A DNA stretch of 28,006 nt from NCBI GenBank assembly GCA_015680685.1, contig MNCI01009068.1, positions 268,912 to 296,917 of the forward strand, written 5' to 3'. This document shows, one piece after another, positions 9,835 through 20,451 of the stretch. A model generated the notes under the pieces. The model searched no databases. It was not told the DNA's origin and was given only the letters and a program-made list of their open reading frames with translations. Made by a program: the position numbers and the translations under genes. How positions within the stretch are numbered: the first letter of the stretch is position 1; each line of letters starts with the position of its first letter. The DNA is from Gnetum montanum. Lineage: Eukaryota; Streptophyta; Gnetopsida; Gnetales; Gnetaceae.

Positions 9835-9958
9835 TGATGCTAGTTATCTAGATTAGTTATCTCATACAAGATCGCTGTATAAGGAATTAATGATATATCT
9901 TTTAGGAAGAAAAAATTTACAAAAAGTCACATATAAATTCACACACAATTTCACAGCC

Positions 9959-11934
9959 ATGCCTCTCCTACAAGACTATAATAATGCCACATCTAGTGAT
10001 GCAGTTCATTGGAGAACCAACGAATATTATGACAATGAAGATTGGAGTACGCAACTTGAGGTGGGGGTTTGTTATAAACATAAACGAAGACAACATCATC
10101 CCAACGCACGAAAGCATAACTTATCTAATGATGATGAACCCCTACTAGCCACTACAAGCTTAACGAAATTACAAGAGGCTGTTCGAATAGCCCGCAGGCA
10201 TTGTAAGGAAAGTTGTCTACCCGTGCTTGATTTAAACAACTTTTCCAAGTTTTTAGGAGGCTATGATTCAGATATGCAACAACATTTACAAGCCTTCTAT
10301 GATGCCTGTACATGGAACAATATTAATAATGGGTGGCAAAAACTTAAGCTCTTTTCTCTGACACTTGTGGGCCAAGCAAAAGTATGGTATAGGTTGTTAA
10401 AACCAAAATTAATTTAACGTTGGCCGATAATGGTAGAACTTTTCAACGAAAGATATCAAACCTATGCGAGAGTGTCAGCCTTGAGGAGACAAATCCAAGA
10501 ATGGAAACAAGTGCAACATGAACCCTTGGACATGACCTTAGAAAGATATTATGCACTGTTAAACAATTGCCCAGGCCATGGGTTCTCTGAGGAGAGGCTA
10601 ATGTACCATATCATAGATGGGCTCTGTAATGAAACAAGGGAGACCCTAGTGATGTACGCCCAAGGTCAACCGTATGAGCTATGAGCCCATCAACTCCAAG
10701 AGCTTATTAAGCGGATAGCGAAAAAAGAAGGAGAAATAGCCAAATGGGAGAATGTTGAAAGTTCTCAACAAGACCAAAATCTTAACTGAACAAGGGTCCA
10801 TGATCATGAAGAGGAGAAATCAACTCACTTCGAGGAGGTGGAATCATCTTTGCCAATCCTACAATCACTAGATGAAATTGAGGTAAAGATCAATAAGATG
10901 AAGGACTGGGTACATGAAAGATGTGGAGAATATGCCAACATTATTAGAGGAAAAACTATGCCAAATCGGGAAAAAGGATAGGACACCATGCGACAATCGA
11001 AACAAAGGGTAGAAGATAATAAGGATAAGAACTCAACCGCCAATCATATGTATCAATGTAATATTTTCTTGTACGATCACCCCAAAGATCAATGTCCAAT
11101 CTTGTCACATTTACATGAGCATTGGGGAGGAATGTTACATCTAGAGTTTGTACAAAAATACTATGTCCAACCACAGTGGCAAAAACCTCAGTCGTGGGGG
11201 AGGCCACTGCCAACTAGACCATACCCTTTGTATGTCCTAGCACCAAATTCTTATTATGTTCAACACCCTATTTCTCCAACAAGATCAACATCCTCTACCT
11301 CACCTCATCATTATCATTCTCCCGAATACTATCCATCCATGTCCTCTCCAACAAAATCACCACCTCATGTGCCTTACACTTCTCCTCAACCTCAATATGC
11401 TCATACTTCACCCCCTTCTACATCACCGCTAGCTATGCCAAAATATTTTGCACCACAGCACCAACCTGCAAACGTTACTTATGCTGCTACTGTCAACATC
11501 AAAGGCATCCCTTCTTTAGACATGACCGTCGAAAGGGACACCACAGTTCAAAAACTATTGCATCCGCCAACTTAGCATAAATCCAACATTGTGATGCATC
11601 TTCCTCTTCGAACCCAACACCTGATGCTACCTTATCAAGGCCACCACTCAATACTCCAACAACCATGGGGCCCAATGAATATTGCCACATGGGGAGACAT
11701 GTTGATCCTTGCATACCATCTTACGGTCACAAGTACCAGAGTGGGTCAACTCCTTATAAATTAACCACATCTTATAACTTGCCCCACTATGTCAACTCTA
11801 ATCAAGTGTGTGAACCCCAATAGGGTAAGTATGACTAGGTCCCAATATTTTCAACATGTAAGGATCCCCGCCTTCCATTTATTAATTCTAGCCATGCTCA
11901 ACCATTTAGTTATGGGGGGTATCCTCTATTCTAA
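9959..11934 (+). pseudogene. gag: gag remnant of element B
   Basis: The probable start is ATG at 9959 (MPLLQDYNNA), because the A copy aligns from this block (LSQDYDPTT). One frame runs to 11575 with stops at 10415, 10682, about 10787 and 10979; the tail to TAA at 11932-11934 needs a frameshift. Domains in order: HWRTNE N-terminal block, LNNFSKFLGGYDSD and capsid-like core ending AKVWYRLL (10375-10398), FNERYQTYARVSALRRQIQEW (about 10439-10501), a charged coiled-coil-like stretch, CNIFLYDHPKDQCPILSH (about 11057-11110), then a Pro/Ser/Tyr/His-rich tail. Relative to A, about 290 bp of the N-terminal Ser-rich linker are deleted near 10060. No pol follows. Confidence 0.85.
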
Positions 11935-13228
11935 CAACACAAAATTAATAAATGTTTTTCTGTTTCTTTAATTTTTCAACTTTTTGTTTTCCATTTTCAC
12001 CTTTTAATTTATTGTTTTATCCTTTTGTCTTTTTATCTTTTTATGAGTAATCTCCTCTACGAATAAAACACTCATGTGACTTGTTGGTTGAGGTGTTGTT
12101 CTATGCTATCAAGTCTTAGGTGACTAATTATTTGAACAGCAAGCCCATCACATCCACCCAACCATTCTATTAATAAGAGGTTCTTCTCTGGGTACGATGA
12201 TATTCTTGACATCATTAAAACTTAAAGTAATTCTGTGTTCATTATGCCTAGAGTGAAAAATGATGGACTAAGAGGGAATGGCCAGGGTGGGACATCAAGG
12301 GAACTTGTGGATTCTTTTTGGTGACATCTGTAGGTGCTATCATGCAACTTGGTTGTACTAAGATCCTTGTAGATCTAATGAAAAATGGGAGTAAGAGTAT
12401 TATAGGTAGCATAAAAAACAAAAAAAAAGGGAGAGGGACGAGAGGGAAAAGAGAGTGTGCCAAAGCAGCCAAACATATATATATATATATATGCTGCAAA
12501 GAAATTCCAAGTCACTCCTCCCTCGCATAAAATGCTAAGTGATTGTATGCCTTGCTGTCATGGTGCTCTTATGGTTGTCCATCATTGGATAAAACAATGC
12601 GATGTCACTGATCAAATGAATGGACTTGGTCTTGATTTTGGAATGATAGGCTAATGACAAATTAATCATGCCCTACACTCAAGTTTCATTGTGCCTTGAG
12701 TCAGTTACCTCATGTCCTAATCTCTGCAATACCTTCTCCAATTCATTCCATCTTGTTGTTCATGTATTTGTGACTCGTGTCTTGTATAGCATTGAATTCA
12801 TACCTCATCATGGTGGTATCAACATGTGTGTGTTTTGTTGCATCTGTATAGATTACATTTAACCCTTCTAATGCCTATGGACATCCTAAGGTGTGATTAC
12901 GCAAGGGCATATAGGTTGGAACCTGCTTTGGGGAGGACCCACTTGCGTGACTTTTGTAATTTGTATTTGTTGCACACCACCACATCATATTATACCCTCC
13001 GAGTACTTCATTGCCAAATATATTCTTTTCTTTGTCATCATTTTATCAAACGTTCCTCAAAACTAGGTTTGAAATTAAACTTTTAGGGTAACTTCCTTGA
13101 AAAATTTCTAACTCTAAAATCACATTAAGTAAAGAATTCAGCATTTATTAAAGACAATGAGTAAGGTATGAAATCATTGAACTTTTTTTCAATAACCTTA
13201 CTAAGAATCAATCTTTGTGTGATTATAG
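11935..13228 (+). other. Noncoding spacer of element B
   Basis: T-rich tract (about 11955-12040), then sequence co-linear with the A spacer. It contains an (AT)9 microsatellite at 12475-12492 and a block with GGGGAGGACCCACTTG (12931-12946), which recurs as GGGGAGGATCCACTTG near 17088 in element C. Such conservation in a noncoding part hints at an RNA function such as packaging or splicing, but this is inference. Confidence 0.6.
13199..13228 (+). promoter_or_regulatory. Candidate branch point and 3' splice site in element B
   Basis: TACTAAG (13199-13205) and an AG at 13227-13228 immediately before ATG 13229, in register with the A copy. Within the T-rich 3' spacer this is the only part where both copies keep the splice-like spacing. 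No donor was identified. Confidence 0.4.
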
Positions 13229-13665
13229 ATGACCCCTAAAAGAAGACAACAAGGAGGACTTTCTCAAGGTGCAGCCAAACGACTTGGGGGAGGTAGAGGC
13301 CAAGGACCTCATGTAAAACATGCAGAGCAGAAGGCACAATCATTTAGCATCCATCATGGAACTTATGTTACTGCATAATCTATGCAAGAAAAAGGAGGAG
13401 AGGTCAGGGCCAGAGCCTATGAAGAGGAACGATGACTATCGACGACATGCATGTTAAGGCCAATCAAGTGTTCCCGCAGCTACCATGCCCATGAAAAATG
13501 CCGACCTCATCAAACATTGAAACATCAGCATGAACGACTCATAATCCTCAAATAGATGAGGAGCAACGTTAGGTGCTTCTTCAATGATATCAATCTTAGA
13601 AGCCTGGCACGTGGAACAAAGAAAAGACACCCATGGAGGAGCCACCGCTACCAGGAACCCCATGA
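13229..13665 (+). pseudogene. Short 3' ORF of element B
   Basis: Starts ATG-ACC-CCT-AAA-AGA-AGA-CAA-CAA, the form from which the A copy's two tandem stops derive. It is Gly/Arg/Gln-rich at first (RGQGPH), with an in-frame TAA at about 13375, where A still has CAA, and a TGA near 13431. A one-base loss near 13450 relative to A shifts the frame, so later blocks (CHAHEKC/GTSA region, KTPMEEPP-like end) are read in another frame, ending at TGA 13663-13665 by alignment with A. Function is unknown. Like A it lacks the coiled-coil centre of the C homologue. Confidence 0.55.
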
Positions 13666-13828
13666 GTTCCACAAGTTTTGTCTTTTGTGTCTATGTCCAA
13701 ATTTTGTTTAATTCTCCACTGCGGCATGAATAAATTCCTAGTCAGTCAATAATCCCATACCTATCCACTGTGTATTCAATTGATCTTGTTCCTCACTTTC
13801 TTTGACTCGAGGATGAGTTGTTATTCAG

Positions 13829-13839
13829 TTGTGGGGGTA
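13829..13839 (+). other. Polypurine tract of element B
   Basis: TTGTGGGGGTA abutting the TGATGA start of LTR4, identical in position to that of element A. Confidence 0.75.
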
Positions 13840-14586
13840 TGATGAATCATGATTTTTGGGGACTGCATATACTAGGCCCCGTATATGTGGCCCCATATAC
13901 TAGGCCCCATATATTAAGCCCGCTGCGTATACTAGGCACCATATACGCAACCTCCTTTACCCAACGTCTATTCTAGCCTATAAATAAGTGGCTATCCGCC
14001 GCACCTAGGCATCTTTTGGGTCAATTGTAGTGAAGCTCTTGCAGTTTTTTTCCGCAAGAGTTAGAATATTTTCCCAAGTGCATGCCCACAGTGTGATGCT
14101 TGTAATTGTACGGAACCTTTATTCGTGTGTGATGTACTTGGACACGCACATGATCGGCAATAAAGATTGAGATTACTTCATCATTGCAGCATTCACTTAG
14201 TTTTAATTATTTAATTGTTATCATTAATTATTATTGTTATTTATTATTTTCNTTGTTCCTTAATCATCTGTACACATTTTGGACCTTGTGCACGACTACT
14301 ATTGGGATTACCAAGCACATGGCCTAGGTACGCTACTGTGTTACCAAGTAGTCACACTTAAATGCTCGTGATTAAGTNAGCACTAGTTTAGGATCACATC
14401 ATTGCCTTACTCTGGACTAAACTATACATGACAAAGCAAATACTAGTCTAGGTGGGAAGATAGCGAACTGGGATCAACGTGTAACTATCTAGATACCACA
14501 ACTAGCCTGTCCACAGAGTTCAACCGGATCATGCATGAACACTCGTATTCGTATGGTTGAGTGTAGGGATACCTCGCCACTCATCA
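13840..14586 (+). repeat. LTR4, 3' LTR of element B, rearranged in the assembly
   Basis: TGATGA to TCATCA. The U3 array has hexamers at 13867, 13881, 13895, 13909, 13927 and 13941. TATAAATA is at 13979-13986 and AATAAA at 14159-14164. It is shorter than LTR3 because parts corresponding to about 9348-9395 and 9523-9605 are absent, and because 14253-14377 is inverted between two N bases. Confidence 0.85.
14253..14377 (-). other. Inverted LTR block between two N bases
   Basis: The reverse complement of this 125-bp block aligns closely with LTR3 at about 9396-9521 (TTAATCACGAG through GATGATTAAGGAA). Flanking LTR sequence on both sides is in normal orientation. Single N bases at 14252 and 14378 bound it exactly. 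Most likely a contig placed in the wrong orientation during scaffolding. Confidence 0.9.
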
Positions 14587-15758
14587 GACCCTTTATAAGG
14601 TGTGCATTGATTGCCCAATTCATTAGTGTATCCCTAATGAAAATTAACTATGCATTCTCCAAGATGCTCATGAAGGACCTTGCGGAGGCCACTATGTAGG
14701 GAGACACATGATCATAAAAATCCTAATGATAAGATATTGTTAGCCTACAATCTTCAGGGATGCCCATCAATTGGTCCAATCTTGTGAATGTTGTCAATGA
14801 GATGGGGAGATGACTCCTTGCATGGAAGATCCTCAACATTGAATCCAACCATTAGAACCTTTTGACATATGGAGCATTGACTTCATGGGTCCCATTACAC
14901 CCATGTCCTATGGGAACGCATATATTATCATAGCAGTTAACTACTACACAAAATGGGCAAAAGTAGCAGCCGTTACTGATTGTACATCATCCACTGCTGC
15001 TAGATTTATACAACAAAATATTGTAAATAGGTTTGGGGTGCCATGTTCACTAATTTCTAACAATAGAACTCACTTCACAAGTGTTCCTTTTAGAAAGTTA
15101 ATGCAAAGCTTGGGGGTTGAACATAAATTAACAATAGCCTAGCACCCCCAAGCCAATGGTCAAGCAGAGGTAACCAACTAGGAGATCACAAAAATACTAA
15201 CATGGACCATTAGCAAATATAGGAAAGATTAGAGTACAAAACTTAATGATGCCCTCTAGGCTTACCGTTCAACATGGAAAATCCCTATTAGCTACTCTCC
15301 CTACGAGTTAGTGTACGAAAAGCTTCCAATTCTCCTGATCTAGTCCAAGATTTGAACACTTTCAATAGCTTGTGATCTAAATCTTGACCTAAGTCTAGCA
15401 TAGAAAAAAAGATTGATCAACTTGAATGTGCTAGATGAAAATTGATTAGTGGCCCTATCTTTAAATGAGGTGCACAAAGCATTCAATAAGCAATGTCATG
15501 ACCTCAGAATAAGGAAAGTAAAACTTCAACCAAGAGATAAGGTCCTCTATTGGAACCCCACACATGTACCCTAGAAGGAAAAATTTCAAAAATTATAGGA
15601 GGGACCTTATATAATTAATCAAACCTTTTCCTCTGGGGCCATGTTAATCTACAAACTTGAAAGTCCAAATAAAAAGTAGTTGTTCAACATCAAAGAAGTA
15701 AAACCTTTTCTTGAACCAAGACGGGCTGGTGCAACTACCACCTCGACGATTGGGTAAC
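14587..15758 (+). pseudogene. pol: Integrase of element C pol (inactive)
   Basis: Continues pol after element B. The zinc-binding HHCC region shows DAHEGPCGGHYVG (about 14664-14702) and the Cys pair in CECC (about 14786-14797). Core residues: first Asp in WSIDFMGP (14879-14881), second position N in LISNNRTHF (AAC at 15059-15061) where Asp is expected, and Glu in NGQAEVTN (15167-15169). The second and third positions are separated by 35 residues, the DD35E spacing. The D-to-N change is G-to-A and should abolish strand transfer. A GPY/F-like block, EGPYIINQ, lies at about 15598-15621, followed by KEVKPFLEPR. No chromodomain is visible. TAG stops at 15140, 15178 and 15257 and elsewhere interrupt it. 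Confidence 0.88.
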
Positions 15759-17897
15759 CACATTTCATTTTTCAGATCTCCTCCTTCCAACTTAGTCATG
15801 GGGGAGATAGCCATCTGTGCTAATAGTCCATATGGCTTCTCAATTTTTTTATTTTTTGTTTTCCATGTTTTTGATTTTACAAGTTATATATTTTACAAAT
15901 TTTTGATTTTCTAATTTTTCACCATTGTTAATACCTTTGAACCTTTCTTGATTATTTTACACTTTATTACATATTTTACTTTGTTTTGTTTTGTTCAAGT
16001 GTGATATTTCTTCATTTTTGCGAATAAAATTGCTTTATTTCCATAGGAAACAATGCCATTGTTGCTATTTACTGATGATGGTTTGTGCTTAATGTTGTGA
16101 TTGTTGATGTATAGTTTCTATTTTTGAATTCTGATGTCTGATGACTATGACATCGTTTATTTCTCATGGAATAGGTAGTGAGTCCACGTCATCCACGATT
16201 TCGTAAATTCTATGGTTTTTCTTGTTTTGGGAATTTGAGGTTTCTTCCATTAAAGAAACTTTTAATCGATTAGTGACCTTGGTAGTTCTGGAATTAGGAA
16301 GGATTCAAAGGTTTGTAAAGGGTGTGACTTCAAGGGGACTCAATACTCTTTGTACTCTTCTACTTTCTTGAGTGTTTGAGTGTTTTTCATGGACTTCTTA
16401 CCATTCCATTTCAACCACTAATAAGAAGTCAAATAAAGTCATTGCATGGTGTGGTTCCCATCCAAAAATTCAAAAAAATTAAAATGATGGGAATTCAAAG
16501 CACACCCCTTAGACACAATAAATGAATAAGTCTAGGCATGGTGTGGTTCCCATCCAAAAAAAATGATTGAAATTTAAAGCACATCCCTTAGATAAATAAA
16601 CAGGCTACAAGCATTGGTTATGGAATTAGAAAGACATGCACCCATGCCTGAAGGTTCCCTCTAACTAAGGCCCTCTCTCACTTTCTCCTTCTCTCTTTTC
16701 TTCTCCTTATGGAATGGTGGTTGTTTTGTGGATGCACTTTCGTATTTCATGTAGGTGGACCAATCTTAGAGTGGTGATGTGAAGTCACTGAAAGTGGTTG
16801 GTTTTGGTCTAAAGTAAGGATGGATCTTCTCACAAATTCCACAAGGGACTTCTTATAACCTCAATTTGGAATTTCATTCCACCTTCTGTATCATCCATCC
16901 ATGTTGTCATAACTCACCTCACTACTGGGTTTTATGTTTTGCTCTATGTCTTAGTTTGATGTGTTTGAATTCTTGGATAAATTCTTTTTGGTTGGTCCTT
17001 AACTTTTCATGACCATTAATCGACTATGTTGCTCATGGTCTCCTTAATTGAGGTTATGCAAGGGTAACAAGGGCATGAGCCTGCTATGGGGAGGATCCAC
17101 TTGTATAGCTCTTGGTTTGGTTAGTTTGGTTCCTTACCTTAGACATTGCTAAAATCCTATCTTTTTCATATTCCATTGTGTATTTTGCTCAATGCTCCTT
17201 AACCTTTTATTCCATTCATCCATTGAATTATTTTTCTCCATTTTCCCAAATTTATGAGCTCTAGCACCCTCTTCTCATATTTTCATACTATTCTTGGCCT
17301 TTTGAGCTTTCATTTGATCCCAATTTCATTCAAAAACTCTTTGTATTCTGCAAGTTTGACCAAAGTCAATGGTCATATATGTGATCAATAGCTACATTGA
17401 CAAGGCCCCGTCGATAAGGCCTTGTTGATATCACACACTTAGAAATTTTTGTCATTTTCCTCATAACACATGGGGGGTTTTGCCATTTTCTAGAGCCCAA
17501 AACCGTCTAGAGCCCTTAACTTCCTAACTGTTTGTTTAAATCACTCCATTCTTTAATCTTGCAGTTATCGGAGGTAAGCTCTTTATTGTGGGGACTGCAA
17601 ACCTTAAGGTTTCTAATAAAATTTTTGAAAATTTTTCTAACTCCCCCAAAGGGTTAATAAACTTAATAATATACAAACATCACTTTTTTCGAGAGTTAAC
17701 CCTTTCAACAACTTCTGAGATGATTATTAACAATAACAAATAAATTAAATAATGATTACAGTAATTAAATCAACCATAATCACAACTTAGCCAAGTGTAA
17801 CTATCCTAAAGAGATAAAGATATTCCAATTGCTTCATGTTACACAATGATTGCTAACCCATGGTCTTATTGTGATTACAAATGATACCAAGATCGAA
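15759..17897 (+). other. Long noncoding spacer of element C
   Basis: About 2.1 kb between integrase and the 3' ORF. It contains a T-rich tract (15840-16000) matching the one after gag in A and B, a near-duplicate pair of GGCATGGTGTGGTTCCCATCC-type segments (about 16445 and 16537), the ATGCACCCATGCCTGAAGG block (about 16634) and the GGGGAGGATCCACTTG block (about 17088). I see no convincing coding. In autonomous Athila-like elements a spacer of this kind separates pol from the env-like ORF. Confidence 0.6.
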
Positions 17898-19160
17898 ATG
17901 CCCGCAGGAAGGAGAACCCTCTCAACCAAGAAAGAAACAACCCAAAGTTGGAAGGGGCCAACAAGAACAAGCCCAAGAATTGCTAAAGGCAACCCATGCA
18001 ATGGCACCTCTTTGTGAGGAGCCTGAAGTAGAATTTGTTTGATACATTCTAGAAGAAGAAGTGCCAATAGAGCAATCATAGTGAGGGGAAGCAGTGACAG
18101 CCATCTTTAGCTAGTCCATAGTAGAGGCAAAGATATATTTAGTTCAGAAGAACTTAGCTCAGATGTAACAGGAGAATAAAGCACTGACTGTAGAAAATTA
18201 TTGCCTATGCAATGTTGATGGCCAAAAGGAACAAATGCAAGAATTCATTCATCAACATCAAGAGTAGCTAACTAGGGTGAATATGGAATTAAGGAAATTG
18301 GCCATAGAGAATCTAAATTTATCAATGGAAGAAGTTCATGCCTTGTGCCAAAAATCTACTATTGAGATTACTACCTAGAAAAATGAAGCTTTGAAGTTTG
18401 AAAAAGTTAAAAATCACTATAGAGACTAGGTTGGCTTACAGAAGGAAGTAAATAAGAAGCATATCCAAATGGTGAAGGCAAAAATAAATGAAGCTCTTTA
18501 GCAACTGTAATAAGGAAAAGAAGATTGGCAGCCCATTGTTGATGGGATTGATGCCTACAACAAAGTGGAGATCTACCTAAAGGAGTTGCAAATAGAAGAG
18601 ATGATAGAATATATGGAGTTGGCCAATCTTCACTATGCAAACTTGGCTATGCTAACAACCAGACAGCCACAGTCAGAGTTAGAAAAACAAGTGGCTAGCT
18701 CGTATTTGCTATATGAGGTAGAGTTCAAACAACATAAAGATACCAAGTAAAAGCTTGAGATTGTAAATGCTAAACTCGAAGTTCCCAAAGTAGGATTCAC
18801 AAATTAAGGATCAATTGTTGAGAACCTAGCCAAAAGGATGAATGATTACTAGGAGCTGAAGGATGTAATTAAAATAGTTGACATTGAATGCAAACAATTC
18901 ACTGCCTGGTTTATCAATGTGAAAGAGCTATTTCTGGCAATTTGATGTCCTTGGGATGTGCCTGTTCCAACGTGTGGATAGTGTAGGATCCTAAAAGTAA
19001 GGAGGAGAAAATGAAAGTACTACTAGATGCTTTTTTCCTCCCACTAGAAGTTGCAGCAGCACCAAGACAGCCACAACCACCTTAATTGTCGCATGTGCAT
19101 GAAGCTAGTGAAGGTTCCTCAGAACCTTAAGAGCCACCACCACCTAGGATTATCTAATCT
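17898..19160 (+). pseudogene. 3' ORF of element C with predicted coiled coil, env-like position
   Basis: The ATG at 17898 gives a basic N terminus (MPAGRRTLSTKK). After a frame change before about 18130, one frame carries a long Glu/Lys/Leu/Gln-rich stretch with stops, including ENKALTVENY (18172-18201), LRKLAIENLNLSMEEVHALC (18291-18350) and YLKELQIEEMIEYMELANLH (18571-18630). An open piece without stops spans 18565-18750. The hydrophobic spacing suggests a coiled coil. It ends with CPWDVPVP (about 18950) and a Pro-rich tail near 19050-19160; this end aligns with the short ORFs of A and B. No signal peptide, transmembrane segment or known envelope motif was seen, so 'env-like' describes position only. 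Function is unknown. Confidence 0.6.
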
Positions 19161-19390
19161 TCTCCACTAAACTCCAAATCATTAAGGAATGTGCTATCCA
19201 ATTTTGAAGAATCATGTCATGGTGTTCAATTTTGTGTCCTAAACACCATCATTTTTGTAATGTGTTGATTTGTACACTCATGCACTCTATTTTTTGTCAA
19301 GTTAGTATATTTTGTTTGTGAAAGGTTAGTCAATAATTCCATACCTTTCCTATCTTGTAAAAGAACTCAAGGATAAGTTTTCATTTAGTC

Positions 19391-19399
19391 ATGGGGGTA
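19391..19399 (+). other. Polypurine tract of element C
   Basis: ATGGGGGTA directly before TGATGAGTCAT, the start of LTR5. Confidence 0.72.
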
Positions 19400-20266
19400 T
19401 GATGAGTCATAGTTTTGTTGGCTGCGTCAACGCATTATATCATGTGTCAACAAAGCCCTACCGAGGCAATGTCTGCATTTTAGCTATAAATACATGCCTA
19501 CTAGCCACATTTATGGCAACAAGATTTTAGTAGTAGCCAAGCTCTTGTAGTTTGTTTATTTGAGAGTTAGAATTTTTCTCTCGAGTGCCTGCAGCACGAG
19601 TCATTGAGTGTACAGATCTTTATTTGAGCATTGTTGTACCTAAGCATGATAGTATGTGCAGTAATAAAGATGAGCTTTCTAATAAACCTTGCAGCATTCT
19701 AGATAGATTAAATATTTCATTTATGAATTTAATGTTTTGAAGTGTTTATTAAATGTTTTTCAGTAATTAAGCTAATGAAATAATTAATCAAGATAAGCTA
19801 GATAGATTAAACAAATAAGTATGACCACTTCAAGTGTAACATGTATTTGCTTGGTAATCCCAGTAACGTTATTGCTTGATATGCCCAGTAGCGTAGTGCT
19901 TGGTAGCCCAATAGTGGATATGTGGGTTCAGGATGTGTGTAGAGAGTGGGACCGAATGCTTATGTTAGGACTAGTTAGATACTAGTTAATTAGTTAAATT
20001 AAATTAGTTAATTTGATTACTTTATTTCTCTTTTAATACCAAAACCATAAAATACAAAATGATAAAAATTAGATGCCTCAATTACACTTAACCATACCAG
20101 TGTATGTCACAAGTTTAATTACGAAGACTACGAATGACCTTAAGGCAAGATTCACCTCTTAGAAGGCTAGTGCACTGGAAACTATAAAGTCTACAAAATT
20201 TAACTAGATCACATGTGAATGCTTGTGATTCACATGGTTTAGCATAAGGGTATCTTGCCAATGATA
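19400..20266 (+). repeat. LTR5, 3' LTR of element C
   Basis: Starts TGATGAGTCATAG after the PPT. It has TATAAATA at 19485-19492, the conserved AAGCTCTTGTAG block (about 19540-19551) and AATAAA at 19663-19668. Three near-repeats of a CTTGGTARYCCMRTAG-type phrase occur at about 19850-19915. The 3' end is decayed near CCAATGATA (20259-20267) where CACTCATCA is expected. U3 is only about 85 bp and lacks the 14-bp arrays of LTR2-LTR4. Confidence 0.8.
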
Positions 20267-20451
20267 AATGTATGAAGTGTGTTGATGGATTTTGAAACAC
20301 CGTGGAAATCGCGAATCGGCCTCAGGCGAAGATACGCGATTCGGGCGGAGGTTTGCTACAGCAATTCAAAAGATAAAATAAAGCAAAGAGGCGAGCAGCA
20401 TCAAGTCTCTGAGTTTTTTCACAGATTTTAAACTTACTCTGTTTTCTCTCT
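20267..20451. other. Start of a compositionally different segment, origin unknown
   Basis: Immediately right of LTR5 the composition becomes richer in CG dinucleotides. AATCGCG and CGCGATT form an inverted repeat around 20306-20336. No match to elements A, B, C or E was noticed and no gene was recognised. Confidence 0.4.

Larger units (their letters stand above)
8910..14586 (+). mobile_element. Element B: gag-only Ty3/gypsy element nested in element C pol
   Basis: LTR3 (8910-9815), PBS (9817-9834), gag (9959-11934), spacer, short 3' ORF (13229-13665), PPT (13829-13839), LTR4 (13840-14586). LTR3 begins inside pol with no PPT before it. After LTR4 the sequence reads straight into the integrase zinc-binding region (LYKVCIDCP), so this is a true nested insertion. 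The flanks (GAACAC before, GACCC after) are compatible with a decayed 5-bp target duplication, but this is not conclusive. It is co-linear with element A and shares the absence of pol. Confidence 0.9.
5549..20266 (+). mobile_element. Element C: Athila-like Ty3/gypsy retrotransposon, 5'-truncated and interrupted by element B
   Basis: Order: gag tail (5549-6400), protease (6411-6983), RT and RNase H (about 7200-8700), then element B, then integrase (14587-15758), noncoding spacer, coiled-coil 3' ORF (17898-19160), PPT and LTR5 (19400-20266). Its own 5' LTR and N-terminal gag are absent, and its left end is fused to truncated LTR2. Lineage is inferred from the tRNA-Asp PBS of relatives, the extra ORF after integrase, and the lack of a visible chromodomain. 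Confidence 0.8.
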
